Source of the DNA: a virus
Virus record (IMG/VR): IMGVR_UViG_3300028595_000006
Coordinates: 1 to 39,022 of that record
Length of the DNA stretch: 39,022 nucleotides
Strand: one strand, 5' to 3'
Below, one piece after another: positions 14,379-23,739 of the stretch. The notes under the pieces were generated by a model. It saw only the letters and a program-made list of their open reading frames with translations, made no database searches and was not told the DNA's origin. Position 1 is the first letter of the stretch; each line of letters opens with the position of its first letter. The translations under genes and the position numbers were made by a program.

Positions 14379-16056
14379 GCGGCAAGACCTCTCGACCCTT
14401 CGGGGGCGAAGACACTGGAGCGCCGTCTGATTTCGGCCCGGCGACGTTCAACGATGGGGGCGCCTCTCCGGTATAGACGCCGGTCTTCAGGGTCCGGCTA
14501 TACGCGGCGTCAACGCGCTTCTTGACCTCATCAACCGCCTCTTGGGCGGCCCGCCGATCAGCTATGCTGGTAGCGTCGAACTTGCCGGCCAGCCACTCAA
14601 TGAACGTCATTTCCTTGTCGCCGTCGGTCTTCAGCCCCAAGACAGAAGCGTTAATATTAAGCTCTTGTTCGGTGGCCTGGGCCATCCTGTAGTACTCCTT
14701 GAGCTTGATTCTGGCGTCATCCTGTAGCCTGCGCAGCCTGTCTTTCCAGGCCGGAGAGTTCCAGTTAATGGCACCCGGCATCCTGTACTCGTCACCGGAC
14801 TTCAAGTGAGCCTGTAGTTCGCGCAATGTGTCGTCTAGCGATGGGTACGAGTCGACCAGGGCAATCTTCGATTTGGCGTCCCCGCCGAACTTCACGACCA
14901 CCCGTTCCCCGTTGGTGGTCGTCACAATGGTTGACCGCGGGTCGGTTGCAGCGGCTAGACGCCTCTCGTCGATGCCAGCCTCTACCTGGCCCTCCCTGAG
15001 CTCCCTCTCGTTTGCGAGCTTGGTCAGGTTCAGCTCCGCGTTGAGTGTGGTGGAGTAACGCTGGGCATCAACCCGCGCTGCGGCGATGTCCGTTTTCTGG
15101 TTGAACTCAGCCCCCCACTTCGCCACGTCGCTCTTGAGCGCTTCGGCCATCGCGAGATTCTCCTTGGCCATCCCTCGCGCTTTGGCCTGGTTGATGAGCC
15201 CCTCGACGCTTTTCATCTGCAGCTCGCGGGTGGCACTCTCGGCAACGTCCATGTCCTTCCAGATTGCCAGCTGGGTACGGAGAGCGTTGTTGGCTTCCTG
15301 ACCGCGCTTCCAGGCCTGCTCGATCTCCATCTTCTGGAGCTTGATGTCTCGGTCGATTGCTTCGTCGACGTACAGTCTCTGCTTCTGAATCGTGCCACGG
15401 GAGGCATGGTAGTCCTGGAGCCCGCGAGCCATTGCTGTCGAAACGATGGCAACCACCCGTGCCCAGTTGGGAAGCCCCGACCAGATACGGGTCGGATCGA
15501 TTTTCATCGAAGCGGCGTCCTCGTTCAGTTTGTCCGCCCGGGCGCGCATCTGGCGAAGCTCTTGCTCGCGCTTCTGCTGTATCTCTGCCACACGCTTCGC
15601 CTGGATGGCCGCGAGTGCTTGCTGGTGAGCGTATGCTTGCTCCATCTCCATCGCGCCCTCGGCGCGCGCCCTCGGGACTGCTCCAGCGGACTCTGCGATG
15701 GCCCCCAGCTGGTCAGGGGACATGCGTGTAATCCCTGGGCCTCCGGTGTCCCCGAAGATCCCGTTCTTGGTTATCCGCCCCGCTAGGCTAGCGGCTCCGG
15801 CCTTGGCGGCCTTGTCAACGGCCGTTGGAGGCTTCTGCTGCGGAGTCATGGCGACTTCCTCACTAGGAGGGGCAGCCACCATGACCGGCGAAGGAACCGG
15901 CTCAGGCTCACCTTCCCGGGGGCCTTCTGGCTTGCCGGTGTGCTCGGCGGCCAGCCTCTCCTGGCGCGCTGCCAGCTCAGCGCGTGCTGGCTCGCCGGTC
16001 AGCTCCTCGACGGTCTCATCGGCTTCAAGGTCTGCCCCGGCGACTCCGGCAGCCAT
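14368..16056 (-). CDS. Coiled-coil internal virion/ejection protein
   Basis: 562 residues from ATG 16056, preceded by CAGGAGGAC; a TTG at 16077 would add 7 residues. The N-terminus is acidic and Pro-rich. Residues about 120-370 are a long helical or coiled-coil region rich in Ala, Gln, Arg and Glu (for example QQALAAIQAKRVAEIQQKRE). A short hydrophobic segment (WARVVAIVSTAMARG) is present. It overlaps the next gene by 11 bases. Composition and context indicate a second ejection or internal core protein. Confidence 0.6.
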   Translation of the reverse strand: MAAGVAGADLEADETVEELTGEPARAELAARQERLAAEHTGKPEGPREGEPEPVPSPVMVAAPPSEEVAMTPQQKPPTAVDKAAKAGAASLAGRITKNGIFGDTGGPGITRMSPDQLGAIAESAGAVPRARAEGAMEMEQAYAHQQALAAIQAKRVAEIQQKREQELRQMRARADKLNEDAASMKIDPTRIWSGLPNWARVVAIVSTAMARGLQDYHASRGTIQKQRLYVDEAIDRDIKLQKMEIEQAWKRGQEANNALRTQLAIWKDMDVAESATRELQMKSVEGLINQAKARGMAKENLAMAEALKSDVAKWGAEFNQKTDIAAARVDAQRYSTTLNAELNLTKLANERELREGQVEAGIDERRLAAATDPRSTIVTTTNGERVVVKFGGDAKSKIALVDSYPSLDDTLRELQAHLKSGDEYRMPGAINWNSPAWKDRLRRLQDDARIKLKEYYRMAQATEQELNINASVLGLKTDGDKEMTFIEWLAGKFDATSIADRRAAQEAVDEVKKRVDAAYSRTLKTGVYTGEAPPSLNVAGPKSDGAPVSSPPKGREVLPHGR

Positions 16057-16089
16057 GTCCTCCTGGCGGGCTGCCAACTCTGCGAATTC

Positions 16090-16281
16090 TTACTCGCCAG
16101 CTTCCGTGTCGGCATAGGGGTCCTCCGGGAGCGGGTACTCCCTGGCCTCCTGGCGCCTCTTCTCGCGCGCTAGCTCCTTCGCCCGCTCCACCTCTTCCTC
16201 GGTGGGACGCCCGACGGATCTGGCGATCTCTTCCAGAAGTTCAGACTTACCGACCTTCCTTCGGGGGCCTTTCTCAGCCAT
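16090..16281 (-). CDS. Small charged protein
   Basis: 63 residues of alternating Lys/Arg/Glu (MAEKGPRRKVGKSELLEE, then RPTEEEVERAKELAREKRRQ), almost certainly helical. ATG 16281 overlaps the end of the upstream gene by 8 bases. It may assist assembly of the neighbouring ejection proteins; no family recognised. Confidence 0.6.
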   Translation of the reverse strand: MAEKGPRRKVGKSELLEEIARSVGRPTEEEVERAKELAREKRRQEAREYPLPEDPYADTEAGE

Positions 16282-17023
16282 TCTTGCCCCCCATCAGCCA
16301 CGAGTAGATGGAGAATGGGTCTTTCTTCTCCTTCTTCGGCGGAGTTTTTTTCGGGGCAGGCTTCGGCGACTCGCGGTACATCTCCTTGTTCGGCGGGGGG
16401 ACTATGATCCCGTCGTCCTTCTCTCGGACGAACTCCCGGGACTTGTCGTAGGTCGGGAGGTCTGGAGGGTAGACGGTGTCCCAGTTGGTCGCCTCCTTGA
16501 TATCCACGGAGTCCTTGGCTTTGCCGAGGTCCCTGTGTCGGCGCTCGATCTCCTTGGCAAGGCCGACTGGTATCCGGGATGCGTCGCCAGAGTCAGCGTT
16601 GAAGAACCGGAGGTCTTCCTCTTGGTCTGGGACGCCTTCCGGGAAGACCTCGTTCAAGTCCATTGCAGTCGCGAGGAACGACACAGGATCTTTCATGTCC
16701 TCTCGGCTTGCTACAACGGGCTCGTCAGTCCCGGCGTAGTTCGCATAGGAAACCTCGATCCGACGAGCCAGGTCGAGCGGGACGTAGACCTCCTCTTCGC
16801 TCTCGGAGTCGATGAACCGGACGTGGCCCTTGCCTCCGGCCGGGATCCCGTGCGGGAACGCCTCCTCAATGGCGGGGCCGAGCTGCAGGAAGATCTCCTC
16901 GTTCTCGAGGTCCTCCGGCTTGACAACGTGGACGGTCTCGCTCTCCTTGGGAATGGAGGACGAGCCGCGGGGCTTGCCGCCGCCGGCGAGCTTGAAGGTG
17001 TTCTGTCTTTCGGGACCGGGCAT
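16274..17023 (-). CDS. Virion-region protein with an internal duplication
   Basis: 249 residues. ATG 17023 overlaps the nozzle stop (TAATG), which fixes the start; the frame is open further upstream only as a shadow. Two related modules are visible. One is IEEAFPHGIPAGGKGHVRFIDSES...IPVxLA-like followed by RRIEVSYAN. The other is LNEVFPEGVPDQEEDLRFFNADSG...RIPVGLAKEIERRHRD. The C-terminus is Lys/Pro-rich (PKPAPKKTPPKKEKKD). Probably a minor structural or assembly protein; no named family. Confidence 0.6.
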   Translation of the reverse strand: MPGPERQNTFKLAGGGKPRGSSSIPKESETVHVVKPEDLENEEIFLQLGPAIEEAFPHGIPAGGKGHVRFIDSESEEEVYVPLDLARRIEVSYANYAGTDEPVVASREDMKDPVSFLATAMDLNEVFPEGVPDQEEDLRFFNADSGDASRIPVGLAKEIERRHRDLGKAKDSVDIKEATNWDTVYPPDLPTYDKSREFVREKDDGIIVPPPNKEMYRESPKPAPKKTPPKKEKKDPFSIYSWLMGGKNG

Positions 17024-20000
17024 TATGGGCTTCTCCTCTGTGGCTCGACCGGGCGCATCTTCCCGTGGGTCCCCACGTCCAGCGCAATCCCGTTCAGTGC
17101 AAAGTTGCTCTCCGGCTCGGAAGAAGAATACCCCGAGTCGGCTGCAGTGGTCAACGTGATGGTCACGTGCGGAACCTCTTGCTTGGTCGGCTGGTACAGC
17201 CAATAGACCTCTTCCCCGGGGTTCGCCACCTCGGACACGTCGAAGCTCGCCGAGGCGCTGCTGAAGCCCCAGTCGTATTCGATGGTCACATTGGTGCCGT
17301 TGTTGGCGTCCTCAGTGGTGAGACGCTCGCCAAGGACCCCGACCCCCCATACCCTGCCGTACCCGAAGTAGCCCCAGGGAGCGATGCGGCCGGTTTTCAG
17401 AGACATGCCGATGTAGGAGTTCGTGTGCTCCGAGACGGTAGAGTCGGGGTCCCACGTGCTGTCGTAGACGAAGGCGGAGTCCTGGAGATAGAGCCCCGGG
17501 CTGTCGCCGACGTTCGCGGCCAGGACAGGGCGGTCTCCCCATTTCCCCAGAGAGTCGATGCGGCTGGTGCCCCAGCCGGCCCCAGTCTCGGTGTACCACA
17601 GGTCGACCTCGTAGTTGTAGACCAGCACGACAGAGCGAGCGTTGTCCTCGTCCTTGCGGGACCGTGAGATGAACGGCGGGGTCTGGCAGGCGATCTTGAT
17701 GACACCTTCGTGGTCGATGGTCACGGCCCCGGTCACCACGGGGTAGTCCTTGATGAGGTCTGTGATCGGGCCGTCGAACTGCTTGACCTCTAGCCCAGTG
17801 GTGAGCAGCTCTAGGCCGCGCTGAGACTGGAAGATGCACCCCCCACGGAAGACCACGATGCTCCGTGGCTCGATGCATCCCGCGTCGGTCGGCAGCTTGT
17901 TGAAGCTGAAGCCTCCGTTCTGCATCGTGTCGTCGGGGCCGTCGCCCGTGATGACGTAGATGCTGCGCCTCGTGAACACGACCAGGTTCGTGCCCATGCT
18001 CGCCAGTCCGGTCACCACGTTCTCGAATTCCTGGAAGGCGTTGAAGGTGCTGTCCGTGACGAAGAAGGCGGGAGCCGCGTCGGCGATGTAGAGCTTCGAG
18101 TAGTACACCCGGCGGTCGCTGGCGGCCCAGAGACGGCTGCCGTGGTTTACGAGGAACGAGGCGCCGTCCGGGACCTCGTCGCCGGGTTCCTCCGAGAAAG
18201 GCAGGAAGCCCTCGTCGGAGAGGCCGCCGTAGATGGAGTAGATCATCTCGCTGGTGTCGATCTCCGGGTCCGTGGCTGAATCAGTGAACGTGACGTAGCC
18301 GTTCTCGAGACCCGTGTTGGCGTCCGTGGATGCCACGCGATGGAACCTGCTCGGGTCGTTAACCAGCGAACGGTACAGCACCACCCGGACATCGGAGCTC
18401 CACCCGAGAACCGGAACCGGGACAGTGACCTTGGCGCGGGAGTAGTCCGTGTTGCGAACGGTCAGCGTCAGAGTAGGACCAGGGAACGACCTGTGTCGTT
18501 GTCCAGCCTTGTCCACGCGCTCCCAGGTCGCTTTGTAGTAGTAGGTACCGGTGGAGAGGTACCCGGTTCCGATGGCCACACAGCCAGCGATGGTCTCCGG
18601 GTACTGCAGGAACCCAAGCTCCGACACCGAGCCGGCGCAGCAGGAGATGTGCCCTCCGCCGATGTAGTGCGCGCCGAGATCTGCCGAAATGTGCTTCGCC
18701 AACGGGTTCGCCGTGTTGTCGACGTGGGAGTACTGGGCAACGTCAAAGCCCTCGATGCCATCGTCTGACTTGTCCTTCAGACTGCCCCACAGGACCCTTG
18801 CTGGGACCTGGTACGAGATGGAAAGCGAGTCGGTGGTCTCCACAGGGGTCGCGACGCGCGGGAGGGCCTCGGTTGACAGGGTCGGGTTTGCGAAGCGGTG
18901 CCCCCACCTGGCATGGGGTTGGTAGTTGTGCTGAGACGCGCTGGAGTATGACACACCGTAGGTGGCGTGCTCATTTGGTGGATCAACATCAGCCCCGACT
19001 GTCAGCTTGGTGAGGTACAGTGCTGAATATTTTTCTCGCTTCAGCGCGTACTCTAGCGTGCCACTCCCGGTCCCAGGAGCAGCAGTGCTGGTCTCTACTG
19101 TAGACTCCGTCGGGGTTTCAAGCCACATGTAGACACCGTCTCCGACTGCATAGGGTCTGGTAGCTGGCGCCACGTTTTCTCGTGTCCCTCTCGCGAGGTA
19201 GTTCGCCCCGCCCCAGACCAAGATGTTCTGCGAAAACACGCCACCTCGGTCGGCGGAGAAGGTGGTGCACCAGTCCCATTCGTCGCTATGGTCCCAGCAT
19301 TCGACCCCTACGGCGCTGAACGCCGGCGATCCTGGGACACTGCCAAGCGCGATGGAGTTGAGGTCCGGGCCATCGATGGTGTCGCGCTCGACTGGTTGGC
19401 TCTTGGCATAGAAGTTGTTGTATTCGGTGCCAAATCCAGCGTCGGAGTGGACCGCGCTGAAGACGTAGATCCCATTGTAGGTCGTGTCAGTTCTGGAGAC
19501 GAGGTCTATGTCAGAGTCGATCGTGTTTCTGCCCCACACGACATGCACGCGGTAAGAGTCTGTCCCTGCCGAAGCCGCAACAGTGAGGCAACGAACGAGA
19601 GCAGTGTCATAGTCGTTGTAGGCGGTGTAGGAGTACGTCTCTCCGGCGGTGCCGGAAACGTAGGCGATGACGCTCTTGACCCCTTTGTACTGGAACGATG
19701 TAGAGTGGACTACGCTGGCGCTGCCATCCAGCGCGTACAGCTTGATGTAGCCGGGGTCCGTCGAGGCGTTCGCAGAGCTATCCCACACGGCAGCGTAGAC
19801 GTAGGAGCCGTCGGCAGAGATGTCCCACTGCCTGTCGAGGTAGCCTCCGTCATTTGCATTGAGGGTCACGAGCTGAACGGAGCTGCCCAGTGAGAACCGC
19901 ACCGAGCTGGAGCAGTCCAGGTAGACGAATCTGAGATACCCGCCGTTGACGTACCCTCCGACTGCCTTGGAGTCCCCAACGCGGGCAATCCGGCAGATTT

Positions 20001-20553
20001 CGCCGTCCCCAGTCGTGCAGTTGTAGCTGGCACAGGTAACGACTACGTCAGTCTCGGAGTCCACTGCGAGGAAGTGCGCATAGCTCCCGCTCTGAAAGCA
20101 GCGAACGTAGTACCCACGCTGCTCCCCCGGGATCCTGACGAACTCGTTGTCGATTCTGTCGACGCCCGTGTCGATTCGGGAGACAACCTTGCGCTCAGGG
20201 CAGGAGATGGCTGAAACCCGCCCCTGGGAGGTGATGGCGCCGCCTCGTTCCGGGGTGAACGCCCCGGTGTTGTCGCCGATCTTGGCGTAAACGTCGCCTT
20301 TCTGGGCAACTGCGAGGTTCTGGTCCCTCCAGGCGGAGATATGGTAGAAGCTGCTCGCAACCGCCCCGAGTTCTGTCCCCGGCTGCCAGGTTTCGACCTG
20401 CTGGTAGCCGTACCGGGTCAGGAGCTTCCCGGACTTGTCCACCCGGACGTTGTTCAGCTCCTGGAACTTGCCGTCCGGCAGGATCTTTGGGTCAGTCCCT
20501 TCATCCAGTCCCCCAGTGAAGGGGATATTGACGATCTGGCGGTCCTCGATCAC
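17023..20553 (-). CDS. Large tail nozzle-like protein
   Basis: 1176 residues from GTG 20553. The N-terminus follows a pattern common in podovirus nozzle or tail-tube-B-like proteins: IPFTGGLDEGTDPKILPDGKFQELNNVRVDKSGKLLTRYGY. The rest is beta-rich with many aromatic and Gly turns, consistent with a beta-propeller. Near residue 830-960 the recognisable ordering SFLVNHGSRLWAASDRRVYYSKL, LVVFTRRSIYVITGDGP and QRGLELLTTG appears. Counterpart in role to T7 gp12. It is larger than usual, so it may carry extra domains. Position after the adaptor gene and before ejection proteins fits. Confidence 0.7.
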   Translation of the reverse strand: MIEDRQIVNIPFTGGLDEGTDPKILPDGKFQELNNVRVDKSGKLLTRYGYQQVETWQPGTELGAVASSFYHISAWRDQNLAVAQKGDVYAKIGDNTGAFTPERGGAITSQGRVSAISCPERKVVSRIDTGVDRIDNEFVRIPGEQRGYYVRCFQSGSYAHFLAVDSETDVVVTCASYNCTTGDGEICRIARVGDSKAVGGYVNGGYLRFVYLDCSSSVRFSLGSSVQLVTLNANDGGYLDRQWDISADGSYVYAAVWDSSANASTDPGYIKLYALDGSASVVHSTSFQYKGVKSVIAYVSGTAGETYSYTAYNDYDTALVRCLTVAASAGTDSYRVHVVWGRNTIDSDIDLVSRTDTTYNGIYVFSAVHSDAGFGTEYNNFYAKSQPVERDTIDGPDLNSIALGSVPGSPAFSAVGVECWDHSDEWDWCTTFSADRGGVFSQNILVWGGANYLARGTRENVAPATRPYAVGDGVYMWLETPTESTVETSTAAPGTGSGTLEYALKREKYSALYLTKLTVGADVDPPNEHATYGVSYSSASQHNYQPHARWGHRFANPTLSTEALPRVATPVETTDSLSISYQVPARVLWGSLKDKSDDGIEGFDVAQYSHVDNTANPLAKHISADLGAHYIGGGHISCCAGSVSELGFLQYPETIAGCVAIGTGYLSTGTYYYKATWERVDKAGQRHRSFPGPTLTLTVRNTDYSRAKVTVPVPVLGWSSDVRVVLYRSLVNDPSRFHRVASTDANTGLENGYVTFTDSATDPEIDTSEMIYSIYGGLSDEGFLPFSEEPGDEVPDGASFLVNHGSRLWAASDRRVYYSKLYIADAAPAFFVTDSTFNAFQEFENVVTGLASMGTNLVVFTRRSIYVITGDGPDDTMQNGGFSFNKLPTDAGCIEPRSIVVFRGGCIFQSQRGLELLTTGLEVKQFDGPITDLIKDYPVVTGAVTIDHEGVIKIACQTPPFISRSRKDEDNARSVVLVYNYEVDLWYTETGAGWGTSRIDSLGKWGDRPVLAANVGDSPGLYLQDSAFVYDSTWDPDSTVSEHTNSYIGMSLKTGRIAPWGYFGYGRVWGVGVLGERLTTEDANNGTNVTIEYDWGFSSASASFDVSEVANPGEEVYWLYQPTKQEVPHVTITLTTAADSGYSSSEPESNFALNGIALDVGTHGKMRPVEPQRRSP

Positions 20554-20556
20554 TGG

Positions 20557-20949
20557 TTACACTCCCCAGCCCTTCAGGATTTCGTCGTCGTTTTGAGCCC
20601 ACCGCTCCTCATAGGTAGGGACGGGCGCCTCGGCCTTCGGAGGAGGCCGCACTGGAGGAGGGGCCGGCGGCGGACGGGGTTGGTTTTGCTGGCGAGCAGC
20701 CTCCAGCGACCTCTCGTACTGGTCCATGCTGCGCGTGAAGTCGTGCTCCTCGCTGTTCTCGATGGACTGGTAGGGGTCGATGACGGGGGCTTGGTACAGC
20801 GGCTCATCTTCGTCCTCTTCCTCCTCCGTGTAGGGGTCCGACAGTTCGACTTGCCCGGCCTGCGCAACCGCGGCCTGCCTGGAAGCCTCGGCCTCCTTCT
20901 TCCCGCCCATTACTCCGCCGGCAATAGCCGCGATGAGAGGCCAAACCAT
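20557..20949 (-). CDS. Small virion-region protein with membrane/glycine-rich N-terminus
   Basis: 130 residues; ATG 20949 overlaps the upstream stop (TAATG). A short hydrophobic Gly-rich start (MVWPLIAAIAGGVMGG) is followed by an acidic run, a helix and a Pro-rich segment (PPPAPPPVRPPPKAEAP). The C-terminus contains YEERWAQNDDEILKGWGV. It may be a tail-completion or ejection accessory protein. No family recognised. Confidence 0.6.
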   Translation of the reverse strand: MVWPLIAAIAGGVMGGKKEAEASRQAAVAQAGQVELSDPYTEEEEDEDEPLYQAPVIDPYQSIENSEEHDFTRSMDQYERSLEAARQQNQPRPPPAPPPVRPPPKAEAPVPTYEERWAQNDDEILKGWGV

Positions 20950-23030
20950 TACCAGCCACCTTGGCCTTTCTTCCGGAAAGCTCCCAGTTCCGCCTGCCCC
21001 ATCGCGTCCATGCCGCCGGGCTGAACCGCCGGTTGCATGTTCGGGGTGCGGATCCCTGCGGCATGGTTGGCGCGGCGCGTGGGGTCGCCCAAGGTGTCGG
21101 GCAGCCTAAAGTCCGTCCCGACTGCGGCGTACCCTTGGGGCTGGCGGGGGGCAGCTCCGCCTGCGCCACCAGGAGCTTGGGGCGTGGCTGTCTGCGTGAC
21201 GCCGGGGTTCTGCCTAGCGCCCGGAGGGACGTAGCTTTGCCCTCCAGTCGGCTGCTGCTGGTTCCAGGTTGGAGCTGGGGAGCTCTGCGGAGTCATGGCG
21301 CCGACCGGGCCGTTCGTCCCGCCGCCGGTGTACCCCTGGGTCTGGCCGGGGACCGATATGCCTCCGGGTTGCTGGGGCTGGGCGCCTCCGTAGGAGCTTC
21401 GCCCGCTCTTGCGCTGCGGAGGTTGGCCTGGCTGCTGCTGGGGTTGGGGCTGGGGCTGAGCCTGCATCGGCTGCTGGGTGCTCGAGGTGGTCCCACCGCC
21501 GCCTCCGCCCTCGCCCCCGCCGCTATCGTTGCCGCCCCCCCACGAGTTCTTGGCCTCTCCTATTGCTGCGGCTGAACCGGCCACTCCTGAGAATGAGCCA
21601 AGGAGGCCGGTGTCGGGCGGGGTGCCGGCAGCCACGGCGGCGTTGTAAGAGGCAGCCATTTCGCCCTGGTTGCGGGCCCAGCCGGACATTCCCTCCTGGC
21701 TCTTGTCGAGAGGGTGGAACGAAAGGTCGATGAAGTCCCTCCCCTGGCCGGTCAGATTCGTCATGAGGTTGTCGTTCATTTCGGTCTGACGCTGCTTGTG
21801 GGTGGCATCGAACTCGGCTTCGTTCGACTGCTGCTTCAGACCAGTCAGGTCGGTGTTGCCCTGGACGTTGTAGGCTCCGCCAATGGCTGTCTCTCCGGCT
21901 CCAACGGCTCCGTGTCCGCTGGCGATGTTGGTCATCCCGCCGGCCGCGTTGCCATAGTTGGCTCCAATATCCGCAGTGGTCCCGGCTAGGTCGTTATACC
22001 CGCCCGCGATGTTCTGCTCGATGCCGCTGGCGGTTCCGTACCCGCCGGCAATGTTGCTCTGGACGCCGGAGATGTTCCCTTTCGTCCCCCCAATGTTGCC
22101 ACGGCCGGCAGCTATGCCGGACAGCGCATCTGTGGCCCCGAGAGCGTTCTTCGTCAGCCCGAGGGCCTGGTTGCCGTAGGCGTCACGAGCCTGGGCCATC
22201 TCCCCGGCACGGAGCTGGGCCATCTGCTGGTTGGCGCGGTTCGCCTGTGCCTCTGAAGCCCTCGCGGCGCCGGCGGCTGCCCCGGAGCGGAACCCGCGAC
22301 CGGAAGAGGCCGCCGCCTGGCGGGCCCTGGCGAAGTCCCCAACCCCTTGGTTTAGTAGCTCCTCGGCGACGCTGGGGGCCTCTCCAAGGGCAGCGGACCG
22401 AGTCAGTCCGAGCGCAGCGTTCTGCTCGTCGAGCCCGCCCCGTACCGCGCCCATCGAGTCCTCGGCGGTGTCGAATCCGCCCATCGCCCGGTCAAGGTCA
22501 CTGACGGCGCTCTCGGTGGTCCCCATCGCGGTGCCGAGGCCACGCTTCATCTCCTCAACGGTGTTCTGGGACCTCTCAAGGACCTCTTCGCCTTTCGGTA
22601 GGTAGTCGAGAGCGCGGTCGGTTGTGGACTCTTGCTTACCAATGAGCCCCGCAGCGTCACCCAGGGCATTCCTGGCGTCCTCGTAAGAGCCGGCCCCGCG
22701 TTCCAGCGCGTCGCTGCCTGCTGCCCGTGAACCCCAGAATGCTTGCTCGTAGGGGTCGGCGGCGCTCCTGTCGACCTCAGGAGCCTCTCTGCCAGGTGCG
22801 GCCATCCCCAGGCGGAGCATCTCCTGGCCGATCGTCCCTACGGCATCGGAGGTTTCGGCAGCGAACTCTGGGCCCCCGCCCCAGTTGTAGGCTTCCGGCG
22901 GGAGCGTGTAGTCCTCCCTGGACGGGATGTAGCCCTCGCCGGTGCCCAAGATCACGTCGCTGGCCCCCTTAACGAGGGGGCCGACGAGCGGGATGTCTTT
23001 GATGATCGGGATGTCGCCGAAGCCAGCCAT
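20949..23030 (-). CDS. Ala/Gly-rich internal virion protein with heptad Gly repeats
   Basis: 693 residues from ATG 23030 (TGATG overlap). Three zones are visible. First, an N-terminal hydrophobic patch (PIIKDIPLVGPLVKGASDVI) leads into long helices. Second, residues about 310-400 are a seven-residue repeat of the type G-x-x-x-I-A-G (for example GNISGVQSNIAGGYGTASG). Third, the C-terminal 200 residues are Gln/Pro/Gly-rich and probably disordered. The helical zone carries Ala-rich coiled-coil features of podovirus ejection proteins. Located between the adaptor-region genes and the nozzle gene. Confidence 0.6.
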   Translation of the reverse strand: MAGFGDIPIIKDIPLVGPLVKGASDVILGTGEGYIPSREDYTLPPEAYNWGGGPEFAAETSDAVGTIGQEMLRLGMAAPGREAPEVDRSAADPYEQAFWGSRAAGSDALERGAGSYEDARNALGDAAGLIGKQESTTDRALDYLPKGEEVLERSQNTVEEMKRGLGTAMGTTESAVSDLDRAMGGFDTAEDSMGAVRGGLDEQNAALGLTRSAALGEAPSVAEELLNQGVGDFARARQAAASSGRGFRSGAAAGAARASEAQANRANQQMAQLRAGEMAQARDAYGNQALGLTKNALGATDALSGIAAGRGNIGGTKGNISGVQSNIAGGYGTASGIEQNIAGGYNDLAGTTADIGANYGNAAGGMTNIASGHGAVGAGETAIGGAYNVQGNTDLTGLKQQSNEAEFDATHKQRQTEMNDNLMTNLTGQGRDFIDLSFHPLDKSQEGMSGWARNQGEMAASYNAAVAAGTPPDTGLLGSFSGVAGSAAAIGEAKNSWGGGNDSGGGEGGGGGGTTSSTQQPMQAQPQPQPQQQPGQPPQRKSGRSSYGGAQPQQPGGISVPGQTQGYTGGGTNGPVGAMTPQSSPAPTWNQQQPTGGQSYVPPGARQNPGVTQTATPQAPGGAGGAAPRQPQGYAAVGTDFRLPDTLGDPTRRANHAAGIRTPNMQPAVQPGGMDAMGQAELGAFRKKGQGGW

Positions 23031-23728
23031 CACTTACCCCTTCGCGGTATACGCAGTCCTCGCGATGCGCCGAGACCGCGCGTCTCGGGCTCCTCTTCGT
23101 CCTCCCATGGATCGCTGAGCCCCTCGTTCTCTGGAGGAGCAGTCACCGGGGCCGTGGGGAGGCCGTGCGTCTCGACGCTGTCGAGCAGCTTCTGCGTCTC
23201 TGGACTGATCCGCAGGCCGCCAGACCCAACAGTGGAGCTCGCCTCTTCTTCCTCTTCTCCGCCTTCATCGGAGCTGCCTGGCACCCACATTCGGCCGCTC
23301 GCCCTCGGCAGGTACCCGCCCTCGAAGATGGTAGCCCTGGGGTCGTTCGTCACCCTGCTACTGGCCCCCGCCATCCAGTCGTTCGTGTGGGCTGGCTTGA
23401 GCCGAGGCGGTGGGTCGTATGGTTGCGTGTACTCCTTGGTCTTGAAGGACTCGCCGTTCCAGACCTCGCCCTCCTTGTCTCTGAGGGGCCGGGTGAGCCC
23501 GCCAGGCTTACCCATCGGGACGTCGAGGCCGCCTCCGCCCTTGTCTCCTCCGCCCTTCCTGATCTTGCCGCCCGTTGCCGACCACTTGTTCCTCTCTGCG
23601 TTGCCGCCCGGGGTACGAGGGACATCGCGCATGATCGGAGCCTTCGGGTGCTCAGGTACCGCAATCCCGCTCCCTGGTACGGGGAGCATGGGCCCGTAGG
23701 GGGTATCGTATGGCTTCTTCGCAGGCAT
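23030..23728 (-). CDS. Hypothetical virion-region protein, low complexity
   Basis: 232 residues from ATG 23728, which has GGGAGGGCAG just upstream; longer in-frame extension upstream overlaps the adaptor gene and is judged spurious. The protein is rich in Gly, Lys, Pro and Glu (KKPYDTPYGPMLPVPG, GGGDKGGGGLDVP, EEEEEAS), likely disordered. Possible scaffold-like or assembly role inferred only from position between adaptor and internal proteins. Confidence 0.55.
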   Translation of the reverse strand: MPAKKPYDTPYGPMLPVPGSGIAVPEHPKAPIMRDVPRTPGGNAERNKWSATGGKIRKGGGDKGGGGLDVPMGKPGGLTRPLRDKEGEVWNGESFKTKEYTQPYDPPPRLKPAHTNDWMAGASSRVTNDPRATIFEGGYLPRASGRMWVPGSSDEGGEEEEEASSTVGSGGLRISPETQKLLDSVETHGLPTAPVTAPPENEGLSDPWEDEEEPETRGLGASRGLRIPRRGK

Positions 23729-23739
23729 CTGCCCTCCCG

